Positions 31,106 to 40,153 of a stretch of 64,000 bases of DNA are shown piece after piece. A model generated the notes under the pieces. The model ran no database searches and was not told where the DNA came from. It saw nothing but the letters and a program-made list of their open reading frames with translations. Where the stretch lies: NCBI GenBank assembly GCA_020629635.1, contig JAHDCX010000007.1, forward strand, positions 114,532 through 178,531, given 5' to 3'. Made by a program: the position numbers and the translations under genes. Positions within the stretch are counted from its first letter, which is position 1. Each line of letters opens with the position of its first letter. Source of the DNA: Acidimicrobiales bacterium (GTDB lineage Bacteria; Actinomycetota; Acidimicrobiia; Acidimicrobiales; SHLQ01).

Positions 31106-31591
31106 TCACGCGTCGGCACCGACGACGATCGGTTCGCCAGCCCAACGTTCGATCATGTCTTCGTTCTGGATCCGCTCTTGCAGCATCACGATGCCTTCGA
31201 GAAGCGCTTCGGGCCGTGGTGGACACCCGGGCACGTAGACGTCGACGGGCACGATCTGATCGACCCCCTTCGTGACCGAGTACGAGTCCCAGTACGGGCC
31301 GCCGCAGTTGGCGCACGAGCCCATGGAGATCACGTACTTCGGGTCGGGCATCTGCTCATAGAGACGGCGAATCGCCGGGGCCATCTTGTCCGTGACCGTG
31401 CCGGAGATGACAACCATGTCCGCCTGGCGAGGGCTCGCCGGCAGCGGAATCACGCCCAGCCGCATCACGTCGTAACGAGGCGACGCAAACGCGGCACCCA
31501 TCTCGAGCGCGCAGCACGCCAAGCCCCACTGATAGACCCACAACGAGTACTTGCGGCTCATGTTGAGGAGGCCCGTGAGGGGCTTTGGCAT
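31106..31591 (-). CDS. nuoB: complex I subunit B (N2 cluster), 11-subunit cluster
   Basis: Carries the terminal [4Fe-4S] cluster N2 next to quinone; 161 residues from ATG 31591. The cluster cysteines are seen in [18 protein letters not shown] and PGCPPRPE. The start lies 14 bases past the nuoA stop; a GTG at 31615, overlapping nuoA, is an alternative. Confidence 0.96.
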   Translation of the reverse strand: MPKPLTGLLNMSRKYSLWVYQWGLACCALEMGAAFASPRYDVMRLGVIPLPASPRQADMVVISGTVTDKMAPAIRRLYEQMPDPKYVISMGSCANCGGPYWDSYSVTKGVDQIVPVDVYVPGCPPRPEALLEGIVMLQERIQNEDMIERWAGEPIVVGADA

Positions 31592-31605
31592 CTTGCCGGA
31601 TTCGA

Positions 31606-31971
31606 CTAGACCCACTTGAGCATTCCCTTCCGCCACGCGTAGACGAGGCCGAGGAGGAGGATGAACACGAAGATGGCCATCTCGACGAGACCGAACAGGC
31701 CGAGCGCTTCGAGGCGGCTGGCCCACGGGAAGATGAAGACGGCCTCGACGTCGAACAGGACGAACAACAGCGCGAAGACGTAGTACCGAATGTTCGACTG
31801 GGACCACATGTCGCCCGACGGGTCGACGCCGGACTCGTAGTTCTCCAGCTTCTGTGGGGTCGGGCGATTCGGACGGAAAATCCGTGCGATCGACAGGAAC
31901 ACTCCGACCAGGAGGACCCCGACTCCGCCGAAGATGGCGACGACGAGATAGCTACGAAGGAATTCGGACAC
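31606..31971 (-). CDS. nuoA: complex I subunit A, 11-subunit cluster
   Basis: Three-span membrane subunit, 121 residues, GTG start. The conserved loop is [16 protein letters not shown], and the second span is [15 protein letters not shown]. First gene of the 11-subunit cluster, transcribed away from a ferredoxin gene. A candidate promoter lies just upstream, leaving a very short leader. Confidence 0.96.
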   Translation of the reverse strand: MSEFLRSYLVVAIFGGVGVLLVGVFLSIARIFRPNRPTPQKLENYESGVDPSGDMWSQSNIRYYVFALLFVLFDVEAVFIFPWASRLEALGLFGLVEMAIFVFILLLGLVYAWRKGMLKWV

Positions 31972-31979
31972 GGCGGCTC

Positions 31980-32009
31980 AGGCTATCGATGGACTTTTGG
32001 GCTCGCCAA
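31980..32009 (-). promoter_or_regulatory. candidate promoter for the 11-subunit nuo cluster
   Basis: Minus-strand TTGGCG (32009-32004) and TAGCCT (31985-31980) with an 18-base spacer, about 9 bases from the nuoA GTG, which would give a nearly leaderless mRNA. Beyond it, GTGACG and CGTCAC flank a 14-base centre (32013-32038), a possible operator. The rest of the 252-base gap shows nothing else I can name. Pattern-based only. Confidence 0.3.
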
Positions 32010-32223
32010 GGTGTGACGAACCACGAGACGTACGTCACGAACCTACCCGGAATACGGCCCACTCGGGCTGATCGAGGACGGCGTCGGACAGGTGTCACGT
32101 CCCCTTCCGGACCCGTCGAGAACCACGGTGGCGGCTTTCGACTCACCAATGGTTCAAGACGACCATCGCTGCAGCCGACCAGTACACTGCCAAGTGGCGC
32201 TCACACCAGGGAGTACACACGAC

Positions 32224-32484
32224 ATGAAGGTTTGGATCGACCAAGATCTTTGCACCGGCGACGGTCTCTGCGAAGAGATCGCACCCGCCGTTTTCTTTGG
32301 CCAGGACGACGGCTTGTTCTACGTCAAGGAAACCGCGGAAAACTACGGCGAAGAGAAGCTCTTCGACGGCACGAACAACCCGGCGGGTGCCGAGGGCATG
32401 GCCCGGGTTCCTGACAACTTGATCGAGAGCGTCATCGAGTCCGCCGAGGAATGCCCCGGAGAGTGCATCTTCCTCGAGGCCTGA
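32224..32484 (+). CDS. small single-cluster ferredoxin (CxxDxxC type)
   Basis: 86 residues from ATG 32224, with AGGGAG ten bases upstream. Cluster ligands: Cys10, Asp13, Cys16 (CTGDGLC) and Cys77 followed by Pro, with Cys81 close by. Asp in place of the central cysteine is the Pyrococcus-type arrangement and gives a [3Fe-4S] or Asp-ligated [4Fe-4S] cluster. Similar proteins serve actinobacterial P450s and other redox enzymes. It lies alone between two complex I clusters on the opposite strand and ends in a strong terminator, so it is its own transcript. Partner unknown. Confidence 0.9.
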   Translation: MKVWIDQDLCTGDGLCEEIAPAVFFGQDDGLFYVKETAENYGEEKLFDGTNNPAGAEGMARVPDNLIESVIESAEECPGECIFLEA

Positions 32485-32505
32485 ACGCACACCGTTCGAC
32501 GTACC

Positions 32506-32541
32506 GAAGACCCGGCCTCCGTGGCCGGGTCTTCGCCGTTT
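32506..32541 (+). terminator. intrinsic terminator of the ferredoxin gene
   Basis: Perfect 12-base stem GAAGACCCGGCC / GGCCGGGTCTTC with a five-base loop, then GCCGTTTTG. It lies 21 bases after the ferredoxin stop. Confidence 0.85.
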
Positions 32542-32576
32542 TGGGTGTCCGCCCTCAACCTCTTGGGGGTCTATCG

Positions 32577-32655
32577 GGGGTCAAGTCTTTCCAATTGACA
32601 ACCGGTCCGGTCGGCGGCCGATCACGAGCGTTGTCTATTGGAAAGACTTGACCCC
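32577..32655. repeat. 79-bp inverted repeat element (REP/BIME-like)
   Basis: A perfect 19-base inverted repeat (GGGGTCAAGTCTTTCCAAT at 32577-32595 and its complement at 32637-32655) extends inward, after one mismatch, through GACAAC/GTTGTC. It encloses a GC-rich centre. It lies between the ferredoxin terminator and the convergent end of the nuo-14 operon. Its ends resemble RAYT-associated REP sequences seen widely in bacteria; no transposase is nearby. Confidence 0.75.
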
Positions 32656-32664
32656 AGGAGTGGC

Positions 32665-33090
32665 TCAGCGGTCGGCGTCGAAGTTGGCGAGGATCCACCA
32701 GGCGGCGCCGGCGAGCACGGTCGCGGCGAACCCGTTGATCAGGGCGAACCAGAGCCGGTTGACGAAGCTTCCGAGCCCGGTCGTCAGACTGTTGAGGGTC
32801 GATGTCGCACCGAGCGCGAACACCACGAGGGCAATCCGTCGCCCCCACGTGAACAACGTCGGCGTGATCGCACCCCTGGGTGACAGGACCAACAGCAGGA
32901 CCAGGGCGAGCGTGAGCATGCCGATCGTGGATCCGATCGGGGCAAGGAACCTGCCCAACAGCGACCGCCAGGTCCATCCTCGATCGAGTTCGTCGATCAC
33001 CTGCACGACGCCCGAGGCGACCCGGAGACCGATCGCCAGGGCGATGGCTACCGCGGCGACCTCTCGAGCCTCGTCGCGCGAGAGGCGCAC
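32665..33090 (-). CDS. hypothetical four-span membrane protein, last gene of the respiratory operon
   Basis: 141 residues from GTG 33090, three bases after the nuoN stop. Four predicted membrane helices (about residues 10-27, 48-70, 83-100, 112-135) with basic residues between, and a short C-terminal NFDADR. No recognised family and no redox motif. Position at the end of the bc-nuo operon suggests a respiratory or membrane role, but this is position only. Confidence 0.7.
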   Translation of the reverse strand: MRLSRDEAREVAAVAIALAIGLRVASGVVQVIDELDRGWTWRSLLGRFLAPIGSTIGMLTLALVLLLVLSPRGAITPTLFTWGRRIALVVFALGATSTLNSLTTGLGSFVNRLWFALINGFAATVLAGAAWWILANFDADR

Positions 33091-33093
33091 GGC

Positions 33094-34581
33094 TCAGCTG
33101 CCGGGAGCGAGGATCGCGAGAGCGTCGGTGGCGAGGGCGTCGATCGGCCCTGGCACGATCCCGAAGGCGATGGTGACCACCGCAGCGACCGCGATGACGG
33201 CCCCAACCGTCCAGTGGGGCACAGGGCCCAGGGCGTGGTCCTCGTCGTCGTCGCTCAGATACATCGAGATGATGATCCGCATGTAGAGGTAGGCGCCGAT
33301 GACGGCGGCGACCATGGCGACGATGGCGACCCAGTACCGTTCGGCGTCGACGGCCGCGGCGATCACGCTGAACTTCGCGAAGAAGCCGGTCGTGAACGGC
33401 ACTCCCGCCTGGGCGAGCAAGAAGACGAGCATCGCAACGGCGAGCAGTGGACGTCGGCGGCCGAGGCCGGCGAACGCGCCAAAGCTGAAGTCCGAGTCAC
33501 CTTGTCCCGCGACGACCGACAGCACGGCAAAGGTACCGACGACGAGGAACGTGTAGGTGGCGACGTAGAAGAGCGACGCTGAGGTCCCTCGGTCGGTCGC
33601 CGCGATCACGCCGAGAAGAATGAAACCGGCGTGGCTGATCGAGCTGTAGGCAAGCATGCGCTTGACGTCGGTCTGGACGATGGCGCTGAAGGCGCCGAGC
33701 AACATCGTGAGCGCCGCGATCACTTCGAGGGGCAGGCCCCAGTCGTCGACGAGCGGACCGAAGGTGGTCGACAGGATCCGGAGCAGGCCGGCAAAGCCCG
33801 CCGCCTTCACCCCGGAGGCCATCCACGCAACGACGGGCGTCGGCGCGCCTTGGTACACATCGGGCGTCCAGGCATGAAACGGGACCGCACCAACCTTGAA
33901 GGCGAGGCCGACGATCATCAGGGCGAGTCCGCCCAGCAGCAAGCCATCGTCGAGCAGGATCGTCTGCTCGAGGATGAGGCGAATCTCGACGAGGTTCGTC
34001 GTGCCGAATGCCCCGTAGATCAGCGCGATGCCGTAGAGCAGGAAGGCCGAGCTGAACGAGCCGAGCACGAAGTACTTCATGCCTGCCTCTTGAGATTCGA
34101 TCCGGCGACGGTGCATGGCCGCGAGGACGTAGACCGCCATCGAAAGGGTCTCGAGACCGAGGAAGAAGACGATCAGGTCGTTGGCGAACGCCATGATGAT
34201 GCCACCGGCGCCCGACAACATGATCAGGACGTGCATCTCCGGGCCGGGGAGCGCTTCACGGTCCAACCAGGTGTGTGCGAGAAGCGATGCCATGGCGACG
34301 CCGAATGCGATGACCACGGTCAGGAAGAGGGAGAAGCCGTCGAAACCAACGGTGTTGGCGATGGTCGATGCGGGCCCCTCGTCGCTCAGTCGATTCCAGA
34401 GCGGAATGACAGCAGCGGCGCTCGCCAGAGCGGCGATCGTCGCCCACCCGGTGATGAACCAGGCCGGGATCTTCTTGGTGAGCGACGTGAAGGTCAAGAT
34501 GAGCAGGCCGCCCACCGCCATGATGATCAGCGGAAGCAGGATCTCGACGTCGACTTCGGGGGTTTGGACCTGCGCCAACAT
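33094..34581 (-). CDS. nuoN: complex I subunit N, 14-subunit cluster
   Basis: Antiporter-like subunit, 495 residues from ATG 34581 (one-base overlap with the nuoM stop). Signatures: VFFLGLETLSMAVYVLAAM, FKVGAVPFHAWTPDVYQGAP, KRMLAYSSISHAGFILLG. It differs throughout from the NuoN of the 11-subunit cluster. Its C-terminal end contains an acidic DDDEDHA loop before the last span. Confidence 0.96.
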   Translation of the reverse strand: MLAQVQTPEVDVEILLPLIIMAVGGLLILTFTSLTKKIPAWFITGWATIAALASAAAVIPLWNRLSDEGPASTIANTVGFDGFSLFLTVVIAFGVAMASLLAHTWLDREALPGPEMHVLIMLSGAGGIIMAFANDLIVFFLGLETLSMAVYVLAAMHRRRIESQEAGMKYFVLGSFSSAFLLYGIALIYGAFGTTNLVEIRLILEQTILLDDGLLLGGLALMIVGLAFKVGAVPFHAWTPDVYQGAPTPVVAWMASGVKAAGFAGLLRILSTTFGPLVDDWGLPLEVIAALTMLLGAFSAIVQTDVKRMLAYSSISHAGFILLGVIAATDRGTSASLFYVATYTFLVVGTFAVLSVVAGQGDSDFSFGAFAGLGRRRPLLAVAMLVFLLAQAGVPFTTGFFAKFSVIAAAVDAERYWVAIVAMVAAVIGAYLYMRIIISMYLSDDDEDHALGPVPHWTVGAVIAVAAVVTIAFGIVPGPIDALATDALAILAPGS

Positions 34582-36200
34582 CACTCGTCCTCCCCATGGA
34601 AATCATCGTCATGGGAATCGTCGTCGTGGTGCCCGCCGATCTCGACCTCGACGATGTCGGCGGTCGGTTCGGTCCAGTCCTCGACGTGTTCGTCGACGTG
34701 CGCGATCAGTGCGTCGACCGACGGCTCGATTCGCTCGAGCATCGGCTTGGGGTAGACACCGAGGAAGACGATGAGCACGAGCATCGGGGCGAGCACGAGC
34801 CCTTCGCTGACGGTGAGGTCCGCCATGTCTGCGTTCTCGCCTTCGGTCGGACCGTGGAACACCCGCTGGTAGGCCCACAACAGATAGAGCGCAGCGAGGA
34901 TCACGCCGGTCGCCGCGATCGAGGCAATCCACGGGCTGGCGACGAAGGCGCCGAGCAGGATCAAGAACTCGCCGACGAACCCGTTGAGGCCTGGCAAGCC
35001 GATCGACGACAACATCACGAGGGTGAAGGCGGCGGCGAACACCGGAGCGACCTTCTGGAGCCCGCCAAGTGCGGCGATCTCGCGGGTGTGGCGGCGCTCG
35101 TACATCCAACCGACCAGGAAGAACAGCGCGCCGGTCGACAGGCCATGGTTGACCATCTGCATCACCGAACCGACGAGGCCCTCGGTCGTGATGGCGAACG
35201 TACCGAGCACGATGAACCCGAGGTGCGCGACCGACGAATACGCCACGAGACGCTTCAGGTCTTTCTGCATCGTGGCAGCGATCGCGCCGTAGATGATGCC
35301 GATCGTTCCGAGGATCATCATCGCCGGTGCGAACCAGACGGCGGCTTCGGGAAAGAGGTAGAGCCCGAATCGGAGGAAGCCGTACGTGCCGAGCTTCAAC
35401 ATGACGCCGGCGAGGATCACCGAACCGGCGGTGGGAGCTTCGGTGTGGGCGTCCGGGAGCCAGGTGTGGACCGGGAAGATCGGGACCTTGACGGAGAACG
35501 CCAGGGCGAAGGCGAGGAAGATCCAGCGACCAGCTTCGACCGACCACGACTGCTCTTCGGCGAGCGCCACGATGTTGAACGTCAGATCACCGGTTGCGTT
35601 TTCGTGGAAGAAGACGATCGCGAGGATGCCAACGAGCATCAGCGCAGAGCCGAACATCGTGTAGATGAAGAACTTCGTCGCGGCGTACACGCGGTTGCCG
35701 TGTCCCCACGAGCCAATGAGGAAGTACATCGGGACGAGGACGACCTCGAAGAACACGAAGAAGAAGAACAGGTCGAGCGTGAGGAAGACGCCCATGACGC
35801 CTGCTTCGAGGAGCACGATCCACGCGTAGTAGCTCTTCGGGCTGTGCTCGGGTTGTACGCCGAGGATCGCAAGCGGGAACAGGATGCCGGTCAGCACGAC
35901 CAAGAAGAGGCTGATGCCGTCGAGGCCGAGATCCCACGAGATCCCCAGGCTCTCCACCCAGGTGGTGGGCTCGTCACGAAACTGGAAGCCGTCGTCGGAT
36001 TTGTCGAACTCGAGCAGCACCCAGATGCTCGCGGCGCCCGTCATCCATGTGGCGAGCAGTGCCACCAGACGATGTGCCTCGAGGCGGGCACCGGGAATGA
36101 GGGCGATCGTCAGTGCGCCGAGCGCCGGAAGGACGATGAGTGTGGTGAGCGCCGGGAACGGCACGGAGGCGCCTCCGGCGGCGAGCAGAGATCCGACCAT
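34581..36200 (-). CDS. nuoM: complex I subunit M, 14-subunit cluster, His/Asp-rich tail
   Basis: 539 residues from ATG 36200, overlapping the nuoL stop by one base; a longer in-frame reading runs into nuoL and is rejected. Signatures: FFVFFEVVLVPMYFLIGSWG, FPVHTWLPDAHTEAPTAGSV, KRLVAYSSVAHLGFIVLG. The last 18 residues form GGHHDDDSHDDDFHGEDE, a metal-binding-like tail, not part of the NuoM core. Confidence 0.96.
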   Translation of the reverse strand: MVGSLLAAGGASVPFPALTTLIVLPALGALTIALIPGARLEAHRLVALLATWMTGAASIWVLLEFDKSDDGFQFRDEPTTWVESLGISWDLGLDGISLFLVVLTGILFPLAILGVQPEHSPKSYYAWIVLLEAGVMGVFLTLDLFFFFVFFEVVLVPMYFLIGSWGHGNRVYAATKFFIYTMFGSALMLVGILAIVFFHENATGDLTFNIVALAEEQSWSVEAGRWIFLAFALAFSVKVPIFPVHTWLPDAHTEAPTAGSVILAGVMLKLGTYGFLRFGLYLFPEAAVWFAPAMMILGTIGIIYGAIAATMQKDLKRLVAYSSVAHLGFIVLGTFAITTEGLVGSVMQMVNHGLSTGALFFLVGWMYERRHTREIAALGGLQKVAPVFAAAFTLVMLSSIGLPGLNGFVGEFLILLGAFVASPWIASIAATGVILAALYLLWAYQRVFHGPTEGENADMADLTVSEGLVLAPMLVLIVFLGVYPKPMLERIEPSVDALIAHVDEHVEDWTEPTADIVEVEIGGHHDDDSHDDDFHGEDE

Positions 36201-38521
36201 CACAGCGTCCTCGTCAGGAACCAGATCAACAGAGCAACCGAGCCAGCGGCGATTCCGACGGCGTAGGAACGGACGAAGCCGCTCTGCGCCCGTCGAACGA
36301 TCGAGCCGCCACCACGTACCGAGCTGGCGACCCCGTTGACGAGGCCGTCGACGACGTTCGCATCGAACCAGGTGATCGCATCGAAGATCGAACGGCCCGG
36401 ACCGCCCATGAAGGAGGTGACCGCTGCGTCGTATCCCCAACCTCGGGCGAGGATGCCGCGCTCGATCGTGGCGGGATCACGCTGGTTCTTCAGGTACACC
36501 TGCAGCGCTGCGAAGATGCCCGCGGCGCCGACGGCGATGGCGATGAGCGCGAGGAGCCACTTCGTACCAGCGCCGGCGTTGATCTTGTGGACGTGATAGA
36601 TCGATGCGGGCTCGAGCCAGTGCGCCAGGAAGTGGAGGCCCTTCGTGAACGGCAGGTTGAGCACGCCGCCGACGATGGAGAGCCCGGCGAGGACGACGAG
36701 CGGCAACGTCATCTGCCAGGGCGACTCGTGCGGATGGTGTTCGGCGCGGGCCGTCACGGTCTCGGGAAGGAACGGTGCAGCCGCGCCGGCCTCGCTGGCT
36801 TCGCCGACGTCGGGGAGACGACGGTTTCGTTGTTCGGCGCGGCGTTGTTCGACGAGGGCTTTGGCGTCGGCGAGCGAAGTGCCGGCGTCATCGATGCCGC
36901 CCTGCGCCGTCGCCTCGGCGTCGGTCGCCTTGGACAGGGCTGCCTCGGCGGCATCGACAGCCTTCTGCGCCGCCTCGCGGCCGTCGTCGTCTGCCTCAGC
37001 GAGCTTCGTCTGAGTGGCCTCGAGTTTCGTGCGGGCACCCTCGAGCGCCGTGACGGTTTTGGCGTGCGCCTCCACGGCAGCGGTTTGCGCCTCGGCGGCG
37101 GTGTCGGCGGCGGCTTGGGCGTCGCCGACGTACGCCTCCCAGGCCTCGACGACTTCGTCTTCGGTGGGATCGGCGAATCGATACCGGCCGAAGAAGGTCA
37201 TGAAGACCTGACGACTCATGTAGAAGGCGGTGAGCAGCGCGGTGACGAGACCAACAATCCAGAGAAGGAGTCCGTTGAGCCCCCCGATGTCGAAGGCGCT
37301 GAGCAGGATCTCGTCCTTCGACCAGAAGCCGGCGAAGGGCGGAACGCCGGCGATCGCCAACCAGCCGATGATGAAGGTCCCGGCCGTGATCGGCATCAGC
37401 TTCTGGAGGCCGCCGTAGCGACGCATGTCCTGGTCGTTGTCCATGCCGTGGATGACCGAACCCGAGCCCAGGAACAGCAGCGCCTTGAAGAAGGCGTGGG
37501 TGATCATGTGGAAGATGGCTGGCACGAACGCGCCGACGCCGACGGCGAGCACCATGTAGCCGAGCTGACTCACCGTCGAGTACGCAAGGACCTTCTTGAT
37601 GTCGTTCTGGGCGACCGCGATGGTTGCGGCGAAGAGGGCCGTGCCCGCGCCAACCCACGCGATGAGGTTGTTCGACCAGTCGGCGGCTTCGTAGAGCACG
37701 GCGTTGACGCGGGTGAGCAGGTAGACGCCCGATGTCACCATCGTGGCGGCGTGGATGAGTGCCGAGACCGGGGTCGGTCCGGCCATGGCGTCAGGTAGCC
37801 ACAAATAGAGCGGGAACTGTGCGGACTTGCCCATCGCACCGATGAAGAGCAGGAGGGCGATCCCTGTCGCAACGTTCTGCGACATCTGGCCACCTTCGGC
37901 CGCAGCGTTGAGCGTCAGGTAGTCGATCGAGCCGATGGTGGCGAACGCCAGGAACGTCGCGACCATGAATCCCCAGTCGCCGACGCGGTTGGTGACGAAC
38001 GCCTTCTTGCCGGCCGTGGCGTTGGCCTCCTCGCCGAACCAGAACGAGATCAGGAAGTACGAGCACGCTCCCACGCCTTCCCAGCCGAGGAAGGTGAGCA
38101 GCAGGTTGTCGCCGAGCACGAGCATGAGCATCGAGAAGACGAACAGGTTGAGGTAGAGGAAGAACTTCGAGAAGTTCTCGTCACCATGCATGTACCCGAT
38201 CGAGTACAGGTGGATCAGCGTGCCGATGCCCGTGACGAAGAGGATCATTGCGACCGACAGTGGGTCGACGAGGAAGGCGACGTTCACGGAGAAGTCGCCG
38301 ACCGGCACCCACTCGAAGACGTCTCGAACAATCGTGCGTCGCTCGTCCTCGTCGGTACCGACGAGGCCGATGAAGGTGACGACCGAGGCGAGGAACGACC
38401 CACCGCAGGCGGCAGTGGCCAGCCACCCGGCGAGCGGTTCGCCGAGCCGACGTCCGACGACGGCGAGTGCGACAAAGCCGAGAAGCGGCAGCAGCGGGAC
38501 GAGGTAGATGGCGTCGATCAT
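36200..38521 (-). CDS. nuoL: complex I subunit L, 14-subunit cluster, with coiled-coil insertion
   Basis: 773 residues from ATG 38521, two bases past the nuoK stop. Signatures: FLGWEGVGACSYFLISFWFG, YLWLPDAMAGPTPVSALIHA, KVLAYSTVSQLGYMVLAVGV. Residues about 451-595, between MTFFGRYRF and SPWQMTLPLVVLAGL, form an Ala/Glu/Lys-rich heptad-like insertion (coiled coil), then a flexible segment; E. coli NuoL and the first NuoL here have only a short loop at this point. The C-terminal lateral helix is intact. Confidence 0.96.
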   Translation of the reverse strand: MIDAIYLVPLLPLLGFVALAVVGRRLGEPLAGWLATAACGGSFLASVVTFIGLVGTDEDERRTIVRDVFEWVPVGDFSVNVAFLVDPLSVAMILFVTGIGTLIHLYSIGYMHGDENFSKFFLYLNLFVFSMLMLVLGDNLLLTFLGWEGVGACSYFLISFWFGEEANATAGKKAFVTNRVGDWGFMVATFLAFATIGSIDYLTLNAAAEGGQMSQNVATGIALLLFIGAMGKSAQFPLYLWLPDAMAGPTPVSALIHAATMVTSGVYLLTRVNAVLYEAADWSNNLIAWVGAGTALFAATIAVAQNDIKKVLAYSTVSQLGYMVLAVGVGAFVPAIFHMITHAFFKALLFLGSGSVIHGMDNDQDMRRYGGLQKLMPITAGTFIIGWLAIAGVPPFAGFWSKDEILLSAFDIGGLNGLLLWIVGLVTALLTAFYMSRQVFMTFFGRYRFADPTEDEVVEAWEAYVGDAQAAADTAAEAQTAAVEAHAKTVTALEGARTKLEATQTKLAEADDDGREAAQKAVDAAEAALSKATDAEATAQGGIDDAGTSLADAKALVEQRRAEQRNRRLPDVGEASEAGAAAPFLPETVTARAEHHPHESPWQMTLPLVVLAGLSIVGGVLNLPFTKGLHFLAHWLEPASIYHVHKINAGAGTKWLLALIAIAVGAAGIFAALQVYLKNQRDPATIERGILARGWGYDAAVTSFMGGPGRSIFDAITWFDANVVDGLVNGVASSVRGGGSIVRRAQSGFVRSYAVGIAAGSVALLIWFLTRTL

Positions 38522-38523
38522 GA

Positions 38524-38829
38524 TCAGCCTCGCAACACCGAAAGATCGTCGGCAGTGGCGCCCTGGCGTCGGCGCATGATCGCCACGACGATGGCCAGAC
38601 CGATCACGACCTCGGCTGCGGCCACCACCATCACGAAGAACACGGCCACCTGGCCGCCGATGTCGTTGAGCCCCCAGGCGATGCCGACGAAGGTCAGGTT
38701 GACGGCGTTGAGCATCAGTTCGACGCACATGAACATGACCAGCGGGTTGCGTCGAATCAGGAGACCGACGGCACCGATGGAGAACAACAGCGCGCCGAGA
38801 ACGAGGTACCAGGTTGCGGTGAGTTCCAT
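38524..38829 (-). CDS. nuoK: complex I subunit K, 14-subunit cluster
   Basis: 101 residues, three spans. Channel glutamates in [18 protein letters not shown] and [15 protein letters not shown]. The start overlaps the nuoJ stop by one base. Normal length. Confidence 0.97.
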   Translation of the reverse strand: MELTATWYLVLGALLFSIGAVGLLIRRNPLVMFMCVELMLNAVNLTFVGIAWGLNDIGGQVAVFFVMVVAAAEVVIGLAIVVAIMRRRQGATADDLSVLRG

Positions 38830-39479
38830 CAGGCGTCCTCGCCTTCGATGGACGCACCGTCTTCGGCGGACTCGTCGCCGTCGGCAAGGATGTCGGCGAG
38901 CACGCCCTGATCGAGCGCCGACTCCGGAATGGGTTGGAGGTCGCCGCCGATGCGGCGGGCCATCACGACGGCGCCGACGACCGCGACGGTCAGCAACAAG
39001 CCGGTCACCTCGAAGGTGAAGACGTGGTCGGTGAAGATGACTTCGGCGAGTTGGTTGACGTCGGGGACTCGTTCGCCGTCGGCGTCGGTGCGATCGATGG
39101 CACCGGTGAGGCTCGTCCCGCCGGTCAGATCATCGACCGAGTAGATGACGGCGAGCAGCAGACCGAGGATCGCCGCGCCACTGACATAGGCGATCATGCG
39201 TTGGCCGACGATGGGCTCGATCGAGAGATCTTCAGACCGGTCGACGCCGAGCAGCATGATCACGAACAAGAACAAGATGACGATGGCCCCGGCGTAGACG
39301 ATCACCTGAATCGCCGCGAGGAAGTGCGCCTCGACGACGAGGAACAGCACCGCGACACCGAACAGCGTCTGGATCAAGAAGAGTGCCGAATGCACAGGGT
39401 GCTTGGCGAGCACCACACCGAGCGCGCCGGACAGAACGATCAGCGCGCTGATGAGGAACACGAGCACTTGCAAACTCAT
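38829..39479 (-). CDS. nuoJ: complex I subunit J, 14-subunit cluster
   Basis: 216 residues, five spans, with the conserved pi-bulge helix [19 protein letters not shown] 35-residue acidic cytosolic tail ([18 protein letters not shown]) ends the protein. It starts five bases past the nuoI stop. Confidence 0.95.
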   Translation of the reverse strand: MSLQVLVFLISALIVLSGALGVVLAKHPVHSALFLIQTLFGVAVLFLVVEAHFLAAIQVIVYAGAIVILFLFVIMLLGVDRSEDLSIEPIVGQRMIAYVSGAAILGLLLAVIYSVDDLTGGTSLTGAIDRTDADGERVPDVNQLAEVIFTDHVFTFEVTGLLLTVAVVGAVVMARRIGGDLQPIPESALDQGVLADILADGDESAEDGASIEGEDA

Positions 39480-39484
39480 CGACC

Positions 39485-40153
39485 TCAGTGCCCCCCGTGA
39501 TCGGCGTGATCGTCGTGGTCTTCGTGACCACCCGCAGCGACCGGTTCGGACTCTGGCGCGTGCTGGCCCATCTCCGGCGAGCGCACACCGTATCCGAGCT
39601 CACCCGACCACGACACCGTGTTCTGGTAGGCGACCGAACCGCCGGGCGACGTGGCCCGCATCCAACCGGAGGTGTGTTCGTCATCACCGGGACGCCAGTC
39701 CTCCCAGGGCAGCTTCTGCGGCATGCCGTCGTCACCGACGACGAGCTCGTCCTTGGTGTAGATCGCGTCGTCTCGGTTGGTGAAGGAGAACTCGAACAGC
39801 TTCGACTCGGTGATCGCTTGTGTGGGGCAGGCCTCGACACAGAGGTCGCAGTGGATGCACCGGAGGTAGTTGATCTCGTAGATCCAGCCGAAGCGTTCGC
39901 CCGGAGACACCGGATTGTCGGGCGGGTTGTCGGCGCCGCGGACGTAGATGCAGCGGGCCGGGCAGACGCCAGCGCACAGCTCGCAGCCGATGCACTTCTC
40001 CATCCCGTCCTCGTACCGGTTCAGCACGTGACGGCCGTGGAAGCGCTCGGGCTTGTCTCGCTTTTCGCCTTCGCCCTTGGCCTTGTATTCGCCGGTGACC
40101 CGCTCTTCGAAGAGCTTGTTGAACGTGACCGCGAATCCTTCGAGATATCCCAT
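39485..40153 (-). CDS. nuoI: complex I subunit I (2x[4Fe-4S]), 14-subunit cluster, His-rich tail
   Basis: 222 residues from ATG 40153 (one-base overlap with the nuoH stop). Clusters: Cys54, 57, 60, 64 and Cys99, 102, 105, 109. The C-terminus ends in [15 protein letters not shown], a histidine/aspartate tail like that of NuoM in this operon. A much longer in-frame reading through nuoH has no coding support. Confidence 0.96.
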   Translation of the reverse strand: MGYLEGFAVTFNKLFEERVTGEYKAKGEGEKRDKPERFHGRHVLNRYEDGMEKCIGCELCAGVCPARCIYVRGADNPPDNPVSPGERFGWIYEINYLRCIHCDLCVEACPTQAITESKLFEFSFTNRDDAIYTKDELVVGDDGMPQKLPWEDWRPGDDEHTSGWMRATSPGGSVAYQNTVSWSGELGYGVRSPEMGQHAPESEPVAAGGHEDHDDHADHGGH

